Source: Styela clava (taxonomy: Eukaryota; Chordata; Ascidiacea; Stolidobranchia; Styelidae). Taken from it: a DNA stretch of 64,000 nucleotides. Every line of letters begins with the position of its first letter. The first letter of the stretch is position 1. The translations under genes were made by a program, and so were the position numbers. This document shows positions 51,801 through 63,357 of the stretch, piece after piece. The notes under the pieces were generated by a model, which ran no database searches, was not told the DNA's origin, and was given only the letters and a program-made list of their open reading frames with translations. The stretch spans positions 13,392,001 through 13,456,000 of the forward strand of contig NC_135251.1 of the NCBI RefSeq assembly GCF_964204865.1, given 5' to 3'.

Positions 51801-53936
51801 CCCTTTTTAGAATTTGTAAAGTTTGCGCCCCACCTCAAAGATAACTAGCTAACAATAAGCTACAAATAACATATAGTAGGGCGAAAGTATGTTTTCTTGT
51901 ATTTGAAAAAGTCGTTGAAAATATGTGGATGGAACGTAAATAACCAAAATAGGGCGGGAAAGATAGAATATAACAAATATTGTTCTTTTTAATTAGCTTC
52001 GCGCCCCTTCAAAACTTTTCCTACGCTCCCCTTTATGGGGTGCGGCCCACCGTTTAAGAACATCTGGATTTTAAAGATTGGGAAAACTAGGCTGGATTCA
52101 TTAGTACCGCCATAAATTTTCCCCTATCATTATTCATTGCTATCCTTTCAAAGTCAAATTTCCCTTTTTATTTCTTTTCTTTTTATTTTAATCAAACTTA
52201 ATAGATCTAACCAGATATAACACCGTTATCTTCATCATCACTCTGACCATGACTTCCAAAATCTTTTATCTCCGCAAGTGATTGCCCAAAATGTGTTAGT
52301 TCCTCTTCATCGTCATTCAGACTAAAAACAAAAATTCGACAAGTTCTTAGACAGTGATCATCAAAAGGCCATGTGAATGAATAAAACAAAAATTCAAAAC
52401 TATTTGAAAATTACTATTACATGAAAGTCAAAATAACCAATTTTTAATTGTGAAAACATTTAATACCATCATGGAATATAGATGACTAATTGTAGAAATC
52501 AGTAAAGATTGTTCACTTTCAAATTGTCAACACATGCATAGCAAGAATATTCTAAGAATATAGCGCAGTTGCTTTTCTTATGACGATACATGTCCGTCCC
52601 CACTAGGGAAAACCCGTTTTGCGACAATGAGTAGCTATCCCAGCAATAAGGTCACATGTTTGGGAATGAGCATCCCTTACAGTCCAAGACATGCATGACC
52701 CTCACATGTGGACGACGCTCTGGTGTCTGGACAGATACTCAGGAAACCATCCCTTAAAATAGGCACAGGAAGAAGTCGACAGCTCCAGCGATGGCCATGG
52801 AGTCAGATGAATCGCTAGCAAATCAACGGTTCTATAGTCAACTTTAGCTATGTGGACAATCTGAGAACAACAGATAGGTGCAAACAGCCAGTCAGTCACA
52901 GCGCTTGGGAAGGTAATGGCAACCAACCCCATGTTTTCTGCCAAGTTCAAATCAAAAAGATGATCACTTATAAAGACCATGATTTCATCTACAGCATGAA
53001 CATGCTACGAGAGTACAAGAAGCTTTTCCAATACTTCACACAAATAATCAAAGCTATCCTTTTCAGCTTATAAATTATTTTTTTCAAATTTAATTTGTAA
53101 TATTCACGAAAGTTTCAAGTTGAATTTGTATATTTAGAAGGGTAAATAATGGTATTGTTGCATGAAAGTCATTACAATATATAGTTCAACTTTAAAGTTT
53201 AAAATAACCATTTTCAATCTTTTTTAGTAAAATAAGGAGATTTTGATAATAATTGAAAAAAAATGTCAAATATACTTGAAGAGTGACATCTTGTCATGTT
53301 TTCGTTTTTTTTCCATTGCAAATCTTTCGAGCATTTTATCTTCAACTGATAAATCAGTTCTACCTTCGCCAAATCTTTCATCCATCAAATTGTTGGTTTT
53401 AAATCGATCTTTGTATTCTTTTAACAAAGTATCTTTTCTCTGTGAAATGAAAACAAATAGATCGTTGATTTTCACACAAATTACCAGATAGCATGATATT
53501 TAAATCAATATCTAGCTAATGATTAGCGAAGGAAGCAATGCATTTGAAAATCTAAAAATGTTTAAATTCGCAGATGACAAGAGTCTGAAAGCAGGAAAGT
53601 GTGTGTACCAATTCTGCAACTGAAAATTACAGGAAACCACTAAAACGAAAAAGATAAATACTTAAAAAAAGTCAATTATTCTTTTCAGAAAGAAATTTAT
53701 GTCACCATGCAAAAAAGTGAAATAAACATTAAAACACCACTTACTTTTTTATTGGCCTTGGATCTTGAAACACCAGGCAAACCTCTGTCATGTTTTGTCT
53801 TTCTCCCCATGATATTGTGTTTTTGTTTATTGATTTTAACTTCAAAAGGATTGCTGTGAACCTTGAATACATTCTTCTTTTTGGCCTGTTTTGCCTTTCT
53901 AACTTTGTCTGCAATTCCTTTCTTTGGTTTACCCAT
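42871..53936 (-). CDS. NOP14: NOP14 nucleolar protein, eighteen coding exons, about 883 aa
   Basis: Nucleolar factor of the small-subunit processome, needed for 18S rRNA maturation and 40S export. Coding exons on the minus strand: 53936-53745, 53439-53276, 52321-52212, 51493-51345, 51098-50990, 50911-50818, 50133-49984, 49399-49236, 48931-48747, 48078-47862, 47294-47168, 46637-46516, 46289-46150, 45436-45277, 44802-44619, 44033-43924, 43671-43507, 42979-42871. The N-terminus contains NPFEVKINKQKHNI and GRKTKHDRGLPGVSRSKANK, a family signature. ELTHFGQSLAEI, AHFGGGIF and the late KRELKGAVREIKKDARFIAREQ stretch also fit. The centre is acidic, as usual. Human NOP14 has 857 aa. Introns join in phase except at exon 9, where a one-base gap breaks the frame. 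ATTAAA just after the stop (42853-42858) may be the polyadenylation signal. Confidence 0.95.
44081..44325 (-). mobile_element. tRNA-derived SINE, copy 3 (degraded), in NOP14 intron
   Basis: It shares the start 'taggatatgattt.catatttatc' and body blocks with the copy at 46687-47030. Its B-box region (gtttcaagcttgc on the plus strand) is decayed compared with the other copies. It lies in the intron between the exons ending 44619 and starting 44033, in sense orientation to NOP14. Confidence 0.55.
46687..47030 (-). mobile_element. tRNA-derived SINE, copy 1, in NOP14 intron
   Basis: Read on the minus strand, the head has a polymerase III B-box-like GATTCGAATCC (46944-46934) about 70 bases after a 'gtgctaag' stretch like that in copy 2. 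The body blocks 'ccgacatgg' and 'cgagag' are shared with copy 2 (50250-50560), and the tail matches copy 3. This is the architecture of a tRNA-headed SINE. It sits within the intron between NOP14 exons 11 and 12. Confidence 0.65.
48943..49172 (+). repeat. 117-bp tandem duplication in NOP14 intron 8
   Basis: Two adjacent copies with a period of 117 bp differ at very few positions; for example 'aatatgggagc' versus 'aatattggagc'. Near-identity marks a recent event. It lies between exon 8 (ending near 49236) and exon 9 (starting 48931) and touches no exon. Confidence 0.9.
50250..50560 (-). mobile_element. tRNA-derived SINE, copy 2, in NOP14 intron
   Basis: On the minus strand the B box is GGTTCGAATAC (50481-50471), very close to the tRNA consensus. 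'tcgtgctaag' lies upstream, and 'cccgacatggtctggtaact' matches the 'cgacatggactgataac' block of copy 1. It lies between NOP14 exons 6 and 7, in sense orientation. Confidence 0.65.
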
Positions 53937-55304
53937 TTCAGCACTACTGCACTATCACAACAAGCAAGAAATCAATTTTAAACTGCAATGGTAAATGTTG
54001 AGAACAAATAATCGAAAGTCAGACCGCAGCGTTCACAAAACAAGCATGTCTTACTAAATGCTCTTTTTGCAATAAATCGTTTACTAAAATTAATTGGCCA
54101 ATGAAAAATAATAAGTCATTCAGTTTATAAAGAATGAATTTTTAAAATAAACTGTAAATTATTTTAAAATTCTAAATTGTGAGCAAAATTGCGGTAAAAA
54201 TAGGCAAACGATTTTGTGTGTAATAAAAATATACAACTGATAGTAAAATAATAAATGAACTAACAGAAACTAACAGTTCGTTTTAAGTGGTGCCAGACTT
54301 TTGGGACCCGAAAAGCTTCTGGCCTTAATGAATGAATCATAATATTAATATAGATACTAATTAGGATTTTTTGAAAGGTAGAAAGTTTTTTATCAAGTGG
54401 CATAATGTTATTTTAATATATTTTGATCTCGTGGCGTAGCTGCCTGCATTCGGTGTTGAATATGTGTACATTTAGGCTTTGTCGCTGGCGTTATTTTGAT
54501 TTGATTGGAACTTAACAATGCTTAATCGGGATTATTATCCTAATATACCGCAATGTTGTTTTTTATCTAACCTACATAAGCATTTATTCATTTTCAAAAT
54601 TCCGTCATAAAAATACAATCGTACGTGCGAGTGTGCGAGGGGATTTCCAACACGAAATGACGTTTCATTCGTCAGAGTGTCTATGACGTTTGGCTAAAGC
54701 ATTTTTACCGTCTTTCATATTACTATGCTGCTCATAATTAAATAGTCAAATTATACGTCCTACAATTACTGATTGTTTTTTTTTTCTTTAAATTAGGGCA
54801 ATTACATGAAAGTTTTAAATAATATTTAATGAATAAATGATATTATACTGATCTCACACTTTTATAACAAGATTTTTTCCATCGAAGAACTGATTTAAAT
54901 TCTTTTCACAATTTAAAGAAAACACTTTCATATGACATTCGAATTTATATTCTAAACTCGTATTACTCGTCTTCTATTCAGTAGATTGGTCTTGCCCTTA
55001 GCCTGGCGGAGAGAGACTGTGAAGAATACAGCCCACCCACTGTGAAGTGGGTGAAGAATACAGCTGGGGTTGTTGTTTTCACTGTTGATCCATTGTTAAT
55101 CCGTCATGCCTGTTCATCACAATGTTATGTGACAGGGTAGCATCGTCAGATTGTGAAGGCCTGAAGAATTTAAACTGCCAAAGCCTTTTGCCTGACCTCA
55201 GCGTCCAGACAAATACTACAGACTGTAACCCACTACTATATACAGGTCTGAGAAATCCCACCATCTTGACGAAATTTCACTTTACCTCACAGTAAAGCAA
55301 GAAG
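53937..55304. promoter_or_regulatory. Divergent intergenic region between NOP14 and MFSD13A
   Basis: The two start codons face away from each other, 1.37 kb apart, so this stretch must hold both promoters. No TATA box at a convincing distance is seen. Close to the MFSD13A side, the 14-mer gtgaagaatacagc occurs twice (about 55019 and 55050), flanking a short inverted repeat, cccactgtgaagtggg. A 61-codon minus frame at 55079-55264 is not recognisable. Confidence 0.5.
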
Positions 55305-58300
55305 ATGCAGAAATCTTTCCACGTTATAGCAAGATGCTATGGAAGCATGGCATTGTTTCTATCTCTGACTCACAATGTCTTTCTTCTCTATTATGTTGAT
55401 ATGTTTGTTAACGTTTACAAGATTGATAAGTTGTCATTCTGGGTTGGTGAGGTAAGTGTTTCAATAATTTGAAAAAATATTATCTCCTTGCTGACAAAAA
55501 TGCTGAAAAAAAACAGTCTAATTGTAAATAATCATTGATATAAAAAATAAAAACACTTGATAGATGAGATAATTTATTTTTACAAATAACTGAATGGAGA
55601 CATAATGACATATAGGTAAATAATATTTAAAAACACATAATATCTGATACAACAGGAAAATTTTTTAACAGTAATATAAACTCTTTTTCAGGTTACATTT
55701 TTGGTCTGGAATTCTATAAATGATCCATTATTTGGATGGTTGAGTGACAAACATTTGATTCAAAAGGATAAAAGGTAACTTTCCTAGCAGTTAAGGAGGC
55801 CTATTTGTTCTCTGCCATATTACACAAGATACGATATAAACACACTAGACAGAAGTTCAGAAAAGGTTTAATGAGACATAAAATTATTACATTAGAATTT
55901 CTCTTTATAACATAGAATATAGGCAATGAAACGCAATAAATTACCCGCTAATCAAACTTTGAGCTTGTGATGTTGCACAAATATATGTAAAAACATTGAT
56001 ATACCTGTGATCAGGCTTTAAGCTTGGGAGCATTGCAATAAATAAAAGTTCTAAAAGCTAAGTTGAAGTGTTCACATAGTTCGCAACACTCATCAACTTC
56101 AACTACCGTATATATTAATAAGACATAACAAATTTTATTAAATTTCGTTTGTCTGATAAATCTATAGGTATGAACTAATATCATAATCATTTTCCATAAT
56201 TTATTTTTATGTATCTATTTATTTTGGAATCACTTTTGTCTGAGTGTTGTCCATGTTGACTTGATACTTATAGGTAGCAACCATCATTTTCTCAGTTTTA
56301 ATTAATTCCTACTTTATCCATAACAGGGCAATAGATGGAGTAAATGATCAGCTAAAAATCATCAATAAAAGAGTGAATTCTCTACGTCTGTACGGGCCAC
56401 TATTTGCTTTTTCATTTTTGTTATTCTGGGTACATTGGCTTCCCACTTTTCTACAATTTGTTGTATGTTTGTGTCTGTATGATGCTTTTTTAACTGCCGT
56501 TGATCTTCAACACACTGCACTTCTAGCGGACTTAGCTGTACAAACTAATGAAAGGTAATATTATATTTTTAATAAAATTCTCCGAAGTGTTTATATACAT
56601 ATTTTCTTCTAAAGTTAGCTGAGATAATGGCTTGTTTATTTGCCATCATCATTAGTGAAGCAATGGCAAATAATAATATCCCACTTTGTAAACATTGGTA
56701 GTATGTTTCCTTGTTGTTATTAGATTAATAGCATTGCTCAGTAATTAACTTTTCCGCTAGACAAACAGTGATGGTAATTTGTTGTATGTGTCAATCTCTG
56801 TCCCATACATTCCAATCCAGGCAATTTCAAAAAGCAAGTCAGCAGTAAAAATATATCATTTATCATATTAGTATGACTAGATTGACATCCAAATCGAATG
56901 AAAATTTGTTTGCTTCTTTCCACAAAATATAATATGAATCAAATATTATTGAGTTTAGCTTGACAGAAAGGAGAAAACTGTAATGATTATTCTCTTTTGT
57001 TATAAATGTTGGCGTAAAAGGTTTCTATCTGAATGAATGTTATTAATGATTCTAACGTGTATCATTTTATCTCAACAGAAACACTTTGAATAGATATTGT
57101 TCAATATTCAGTGCACTTGGTTCGTTTAGTGTCTTTGCTTCTTACGCAGTTTGGAGCCAACATAGCACCTTACCATTCCAGGTACATTTCCTATTAATGA
57201 TATTTTTCACATTAGAAATCTATTTTTGAAATCAGGAAAAGAATAGTTTAAATCGAACAAAAAAGTTTCAAATCGTGTTTGAAAAATCAGATTTTCAGTA
57301 TCATTAAGTAAATTAAATTATAAAGTATAAATTGAAAATAGTTTTTCAATTACATTTTACCCACCTTGGTATTTTCAGCGCTTACACAAATGATTTATTA
57401 TATTTTTATGGAAATGCTAACATTTTTTATTCAAGTTTGCTGAATTAAGGGATCTATCTGTACATTTAAAATTAGAAACCACTTCATTTTATTGCAGATA
57501 TTTTGTGTTGCTGTTGCATGTTTTTCTGCTTCTGGATTTTTTATTTCTTCCAAAATATTGTCAAAATCATTACCAGAAACTGCAGATTTTACCGAAAAAG
57601 ACTTGCAATCAATTGTTCAGGGTAAGAATAGAAGTTTAGATTTGAAATTCACTCTAGGTATTGCGATGATTATGAAAGATAAAGTATTTAGTGCATAGGC
57701 TACTTCATTTAATTGAAATCTCTTAATGTCTATCTGTGGAGTTATGCAATCTTTGTCACCATATCGAATACACACCAGAGTTATACTGCCTTTCAAGATA
57801 GTGTATGCTTTTTGATAAAAATATGATTGAATGATTTTTATACTCATGATCAAATAATATTAACATTTTTAATGATTTCAGACACACAGATGAAAAACAC
57901 TGAACCGAAAATTAGTGCAATGAAGTACATCAAACAACTATACAACAACAGAAACTTTAGATGGTTTATTGCTATGAATTTATTACAGGTATGAGGAATA
58001 TTTTAGACTTGGATAATGATATTACAGATTCATTTATTCATTTTGTGGTGATTTCAACTTTTTTTTCACTGTTCAAGGTGTTTCACTGTCATTTCAACAG
58101 TAATTTCTTTCCGTTGTTTATGGACACATTGGTTGGTGATACAGTTCCTAACAGTATTTGTACTCTTCTTATTGGTAAGTCGTTCGAGTTTTCTGGTGTT
58201 CTGAAATCCCTACTAAATGTAATTAGTATATTTTATGTTGTACTTAATTGAATACTAATACTAGGTATTGATTTTGAATTATTGAAATCATTTATTCGGT

Positions 58301-60105
58301 CTTCCACAATGATAAGAATTACAGCATGTTAAATGGCCAGGTGTTTTTAGTTTTGAAGTGTACTCCTGATTTATGTATTTTTCAGTAAAATACTATACAA
58401 CTAATACATAACAACTAATATTATAACATAAGCTACACCAGTAGTTATTAACCTTCATGATCGGTCCCCTCATCTTCAATAACAAAAAAACTTTTGGCAT
58501 CTAACATTTAGCTTATAGTTTCATGCCTCTATCTGCATTATCCTGGTGAATGGTGACCAACTTTTCCAAATTCTCCAATGGCAAACAACAGTAGAGTCAG
58601 TGAACAAACAATATTTTATTCCTATATTCATATTGAATCTTACATGACTAATCTTACATCAGCTTGTGTTTTTGTTTTCTCAGGAATGTCTTTTGTTGCA
58701 CCACATATTAATAATATATATTTTCTCCACTTGTGTGAGAAATTTGGAGTTTATAATGTCGTCACGCTATTATTTTGGATCAAACTTTTACTCGCTGTTG
58801 GGATGGCAATTCTAGGACCAAACCATATCTGGGCGACATGTATTTTTATAGCAAGGTATGGCTATAGGTTTTCTATGTTAAATGTTGTCAAAAGCTGCAT
58901 ATGAGATGATTAAATGCTTGAAATATGCACATCGAGGCTGTGGTGTAGAAGTTTAGCACTAGAGTCGCAGTCGTGTTTTCATACTCATTGGAGTCAAGAT
59001 CGAGGGACATTCTCAAAATTGTGAATTTCCGCAATGTGGATTTTCAATGATGAAAACATAATCGAACGAAGCCAATATATTTATTTAGTCGGAAGTAAAT
59101 TTTCTATGACTCCACAGGCAATACTAGGGTGGTGTTTTTCAAGCAACAATTATCATTTCATTCAAATGCCCATGCAACTACTTTTGCCTTGGCCTGCCCA
59201 GTCTTTATGCCTGTAGTAAGGAAGCCTAAATATAATAGATCTGAAATTTAAATAAATGTCTGACTTCATCTACTGCTCTGACATTTGTTTTATCTAGCAA
59301 TCGCATTTTCACGGAAGGAACATGCAAACTTCTGAATCTTGTCGTCTCAGATTTGGTCGATGAAGATTATGTTCTTCATGATAGACCTCATCCTGCTTCT
59401 GCACTATTGTTTGGAATGTCTTCATTACTATCAAAACCAGGCCAAACATTGGCACCTTTGTTCGGCACACTGCTCCTTTCGACTTACACAGGTATGTAGT
59501 TATCTAAACTAAATTTTTTCCTTCTCAGCCCACTATTAGGCTTCCTAAAGTCTGTAATATTGGCTAATCCAAAAGAAGTAAATTTTTGGCAGCCACTCAG
59601 CAATGTTTCTGGCATGCTGATAAACATTAGCTCATTTTCATGGTTTTGCTCGATATTTGTCACTTCATTGTTGTTTCCGGAATTTAGGTGTAACTCAATG
59701 GGCATTTCATCTTTCAAGGAATTTTGGTTTAGTTGCACTGAACAAAAATTACTTATCTTAGACTAAAATTAGCTCAGTGGCATGTGGTAAAATTGAGGAA
59801 AAAATTTTTTGGGGGCCAAAGGGTTTAAAATTTCCATAGTAAACGAATCCCAATATTCAACAGGAAAAGACATTTTCCACTCGGATTCCATTGATGCTAT
59901 GGCTATAGGAGTGAAGAAATCTGCTGGTGTAGACATTTCTGGATCATCATTATATCGTGATGCATGTTTCAGTATACTAGTAATAGTTCCAATTGTTTGC
60001 GCTTGTTTACAGTTACTAGCATGGAGTCGATTTTCTTTACGAGGAAACAGACTCCAACGTATCAAAAATTTGAGAATATGTAGAAATTTAGAATGTGTAT
60101 GTTGA
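55305..60105 (+). CDS. MFSD13A: MFSD13A (TMEM180) membrane protein, ten coding exons, 498 aa
   Basis: A multi-pass protein of the major facilitator superfamily; its substrate is not established. Coding exons: 55305-55451, 55692-55774, 56327-56554, 57079-57181, 57498-57621, 57882-57988, 58078-58174, 58684-58855, 59298-59491, 59864-60105, all in phase with GT-AG introns. Family hallmarks are [13 protein letters not shown] and FWVGE in exon 1, [14 protein letters not shown] in exon 2, [14 protein letters not shown] in exon 3, [14 protein letters not shown] in exon 7, [10 protein letters not shown] in exon 8, [12 protein letters not shown] and the KPGQT stretch in exon 9. The human protein has 517 aa. 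The last exon has a final hydrophobic segment and a basic tail ending in Cys. The start ATG matches the family start, and a strong acceptor lies just 12 nt upstream. Confidence 0.95.
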
Positions 60106-60694
60106 TGGTTTTTATAAGTTTGTTTATGACACGATGTTTTTCATATTTTTTTGTTGCAAGTTTTCAATCCTATTTTCTATGCAGTCAGTAAACACATAAC
60201 AGTCACAACTACCGTTCCTTTTCACATGACCATGATGTATATGTTGCAGTTTTGCCATTTGCAATGCTTTTTTGTTAATTATTGCATATTTGCTGCTTTT
60301 AAAATATTTATAGGAAAGAATTCGGTACCACGTTAATTCTGTACCTACCTTGAACCAATACTGTCATCCTATGTGCTATTAAGCCACATATACCAACTTT
60401 CTGTGATATGTCCTAAATGTTATCCTTTCGCAGGACTGCTGCAATCAGAAGCCTGTTTTTATCACTACTGCACTTATGTTAATTTTCTTTAAAATATTTT
60501 AGTTCAATAATAAGTTCTAAAGTACTTTTAAAACTGTTGTAGGCTAAATGCATATGCCTTGATATATAGATGAGTGATGGAGTACCCATTAGAGTTGGGG
60601 AAACTTGAATATGTACCTTTTACTGAAACATAACAAACTGCCAGAGACTTGACATATCATTTTGCGCAAGCTATTACCGTAATTATTTGAACAC
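60106..60694. other. Region downstream of MFSD13A, probably including its 3'UTR
   Basis: A+T-rich DNA without a supported gene. No clear AATAAA at a convincing distance is seen, so the 3' end of the MFSD13A transcript cannot be placed. Confidence 0.4.
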
Positions 60695-60955
60695 GGACGG
60701 GCAAGGTTTTTGGACCTGGGGCTGAAAATCCTGCCCATCTGGCTGTGTAAGTGTGAACTAAAAGTTACATTTTATGAATAATAATTACAGTGTTACAAAA
60801 ATGGAAAATAGCAAGCCTTTATAGCCAAAACTAAATTTTATCGTAATCTCAACAAATTCCTTGATCTATTTCAAAATTTGGTCGTGGCAGAATCAAGCGG
60901 GCCAGATTGAATGACCCCGCAGGCCGAAGTTTGCCCATGACAGTGTTAGCATGTC
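60695..60955. mobile_element. hAT-like short element, copy B
   Basis: Diverged partner of the element at 33455-33712, in the same orientation. It shares the 'aaaagttacattttatgaa' block, the 'ctcaacaaattccttga' block, a 'gcgggcca' block and the ending 'gtttgcccatgacag'. It is slightly shorter internally. Confidence 0.6.
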
Positions 60956-61860
60956 GATTATTGTTTTATTAAACAATCTTAAACTCGGAATGAGCTAAGT
61001 TGATTTTGAAGTAAATTCAAACTAATGTGGGTTTAAGGGAAGATTGCATTTCAACCATTCTTGTCTATTTCACTCATATAATCATCTGTTCATTTATAAT
61101 GTGATAAATTGGATATTTGAATCTGTAGTAGGAACCATTTTGAACTTCTTTTGATTTTATGTTGCAGTACATTCCTACGATTTTGAACTTCATTTTTATT
61201 GAATGCTGAATGACAATCCTAACCTTATTTGAAATTTGTACTTATTTTTTAATTTCCTTCTTATATGTGCGTGTCTTAAATATATAGATAATCTATATTT
61301 TACTAAACATATTTTCAGTTCGTTGTTTCTCTCACAAAATGCAGTCATCAGTGGCCCAAAGTGAGCCAGTCCTATTTCTAATACACATCTAAGAAAACAT
61401 TGTAACTGCTGTTCCATTGTTATTATACTAGGGAATTGTTGGTTAGATGGATAGGTATTTAGTTTGAGGCGAGGGCCCAGGTTTTCTACAGGTCCACCAA
61501 CCATACTGCAGCACACCACAATGCACCTGTTCCGACATTCCCAGCTCAACACTCAGCTTTTTGAATATATATTGTCGTTTCAAATTCCCACCAAGAACAT
61601 GCAAATAACTTAAAGTAAAAAGGTGGAAACAATTTATAAAATGGATATAGCAGACAAACTTGAATACCCAACACCAAGGCTGATACTGGATAAGGATTTA
61701 TTATCACTGGCATATAAATCTCAATTTACAAAGTGTAGTCAATTAAATACCCAGTTCTGCAGACGAGGGATTAACCTTTTCATAGACTCTACTCTAGTCA
61801 TCGAAACGATTTGACCCGCAGAAAAACTCTATTTGAGATACCGAATTTGCTCGTTTTGTA
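60956..61860. other. Intergenic DNA, no gene seen
   Basis: A 118-codon minus-strand frame at 61196-61552 is the longest, but it has no recognisable motif and no splice context. A 63-codon plus frame (61623-61814) is likewise unsupported. Confidence 0.45.
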
Positions 61861-62345
61861 TCCCGGGCCCATATTTTTTTAACCAAACCCACTAACCAGG
61901 CCTATTCAAACCGGCGCATGGGCGCTTGTTATTTTTAAAGTAAAATTATACACAAAAATTACGGTATCTTTGAAGACAAATATTTGACGACTTTAATCCT
62001 TTTTCCATGTCAATTGATTCACGTCAAACGCACGTTGAAATGATGCACTTGGGCGTCGCGACGCCCAGTTTCAGAACCCTGGGATTACATAATGCTATCT
62101 GTTATGTAATTGGCTGCCTAAGGCGTGAGTGTTATCTACAAGCGCTTAAAATTCAACAGCGTTGTGACAGAAGCGCTTGTTTCCAATTGTTCTCTACCAC
62201 TGAAAAATCAGCTTTTACATTGGGCGGCTATTCAAGCACCGGCCCTTATTTATTTTTATGTTGTGTTCACACGGGAGGCTATTCAAACGGGCCCTTAATC
62301 AAGATCGGGCGGTACAACGAGCATATACGGTACTCAAAATAGGCA
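61861..62345. repeat. Degraded repeat with 'ggctattcaaacgggc' motifs
   Basis: Three related motifs occur: aggcctattcaaaccggcgc at 61898-61917, gggcggctattcaagcaccg at 62222-62241, and gggaggctattcaaacgggc at 62273-62292. The stretch is more G+C-rich than its surroundings and has a perfect 16-bp palindrome, gggcgtcgcgacgccc, at 62051-62066. It is probably a decayed transposable element; the 111-codon frame at 62007-62342 runs through these repeats and is not credited as a gene. Confidence 0.5.
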
Positions 62346-63018
62346 ATACGGGATATTGCTGCAAAGGTAAATATCAATGTTTTAAAGTTCTGGTTTTGAT
62401 TTTCAAAATGTTGGCTCACGCTATCAGAATTGACAAATTTCACTAGTCTACCTCCAACAGACTTCATAATTCAATTAATCAGTAGGGCTGAGGAGACTTG
62501 GATCTAGTAATATAAATTAAATGGTTTGACACCAACTCGATTGCCAGAAGACGTTTGAATTGGCACACTTAGATAAGCCTTCTTACTCAAATTCAATGAA
62601 ATACAACATAGCAGATACCACATGAGAACTATCTTCAATTTACCAGTTTGTCTCCGCAATAACCCAAAGTAATAGACCATATTACTACCAAGGTAAATAT
62701 CAATACATGATTAGGTACCAAAGCATTGTTGGTCGGGACTCGGGACCAAACATGTTTCATTATTATTTCCAATTAACCAACAACCTTAAATTTGTAGAAC
62801 TGTTATCCAATATATTAGTTTTAAATGATACTCAAAATTTTCCAAATTAAGGATTAGTTTCTATTTTTCTACTGGGAGATCTCATACTTCAAAACGGTGT
62901 ACCTATCTTGTTGGAAACATATGACAATTCAGAATTCCAGCATTCCGGAATAACATTGTTTTGAACTAGGGTTGATCGTTGGCAATAAATCTGTCCTAAC
63001 GTTAATGTTGACAATATT
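62346..63018. other. Intergenic DNA downstream of NAA10
   Basis: No gene is seen. It includes whatever 3'UTR the minus-strand NAA10 transcript has. Confidence 0.4.
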
Positions 63019-63357
63019 TCATAATGTTTGTTGCAAAATTGCAGAAAGGTCATCCTCTGCATACTGACACCTATTTCCAAAATTTTCTGCTTCTTCGACA
63101 TTATCGCTTGTTGGACTCATAACAGTTACCATATTAGAAATATCTCCTGCACCCCTTTCTCTAAATGCTAATTTGAGTTTTTGGGGCCTTGGAAATCCAT
63201 CAATGAAATGTGTCAACTCTTTTTTCATTGCATACGCATCTTCACCATCGGCATAATACTTCGTTTCTACTTCACTCTTTTCAAACTTCAAAGTATCCAT
63301 GTAAAGTGCTAATGCTGCTCGATTACTCACACGAACATGAAGTGATACATATTTCGC
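63019..63357 (-). CDS. NAA10: NAA10 N-terminal acetyltransferase, last coding exon (partial gene)
   Basis: Catalytic subunit of NatA, which acetylates the N-terminus of nascent proteins at the ribosome together with NAA15. The exon encodes 112 residues, in frame after an acceptor, gtcatttttcag, ending at 63358. It opens with [19 protein letters not shown], continues with [21 protein letters not shown], and thus covers the C-terminal part of the GNAT fold. The remaining tail of about 65 residues is divergent, as is typical for this family. The upstream exons, with the acetyl-CoA binding loop, must lie beyond the right edge: nothing like them is found in 63358-64000. Paralogous NAA11 is a mammalian retrogene and not expected here. 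Confidence 0.93.
   Translation of the reverse strand, partial: AKYVSLHVRVSNRAALALYMDTLKFEKSEVETKYYADGEDAYAMKKELTHFIDGFPRPQKLKLAFRERGAGDISNMVTVMSPTSDNVEEAENFGNRCQYAEDDLSAILQQTL

Noticed and set aside
52702-52980. 92-codon minus frame in NOP14 intron 2
   Set aside because: Surroundings are less A+T-rich than usual and could be a repeat remnant, but the frame matches nothing I know, and NOP14 exons 2 and 3 join in phase without it.
58925-59030. Possible SINE head on the plus strand in MFSD13A intron 8
   Set aside because: Some resemblance to the 'gtggtg...tagcac' part of the NOP14-intron SINEs, but no B box and no body could be aligned.
61196-61552. 118-codon minus frame between MFSD13A and NAA10
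   Set aside because: Longest frame of that region, but composition and lack of motifs or splice sites give no support.
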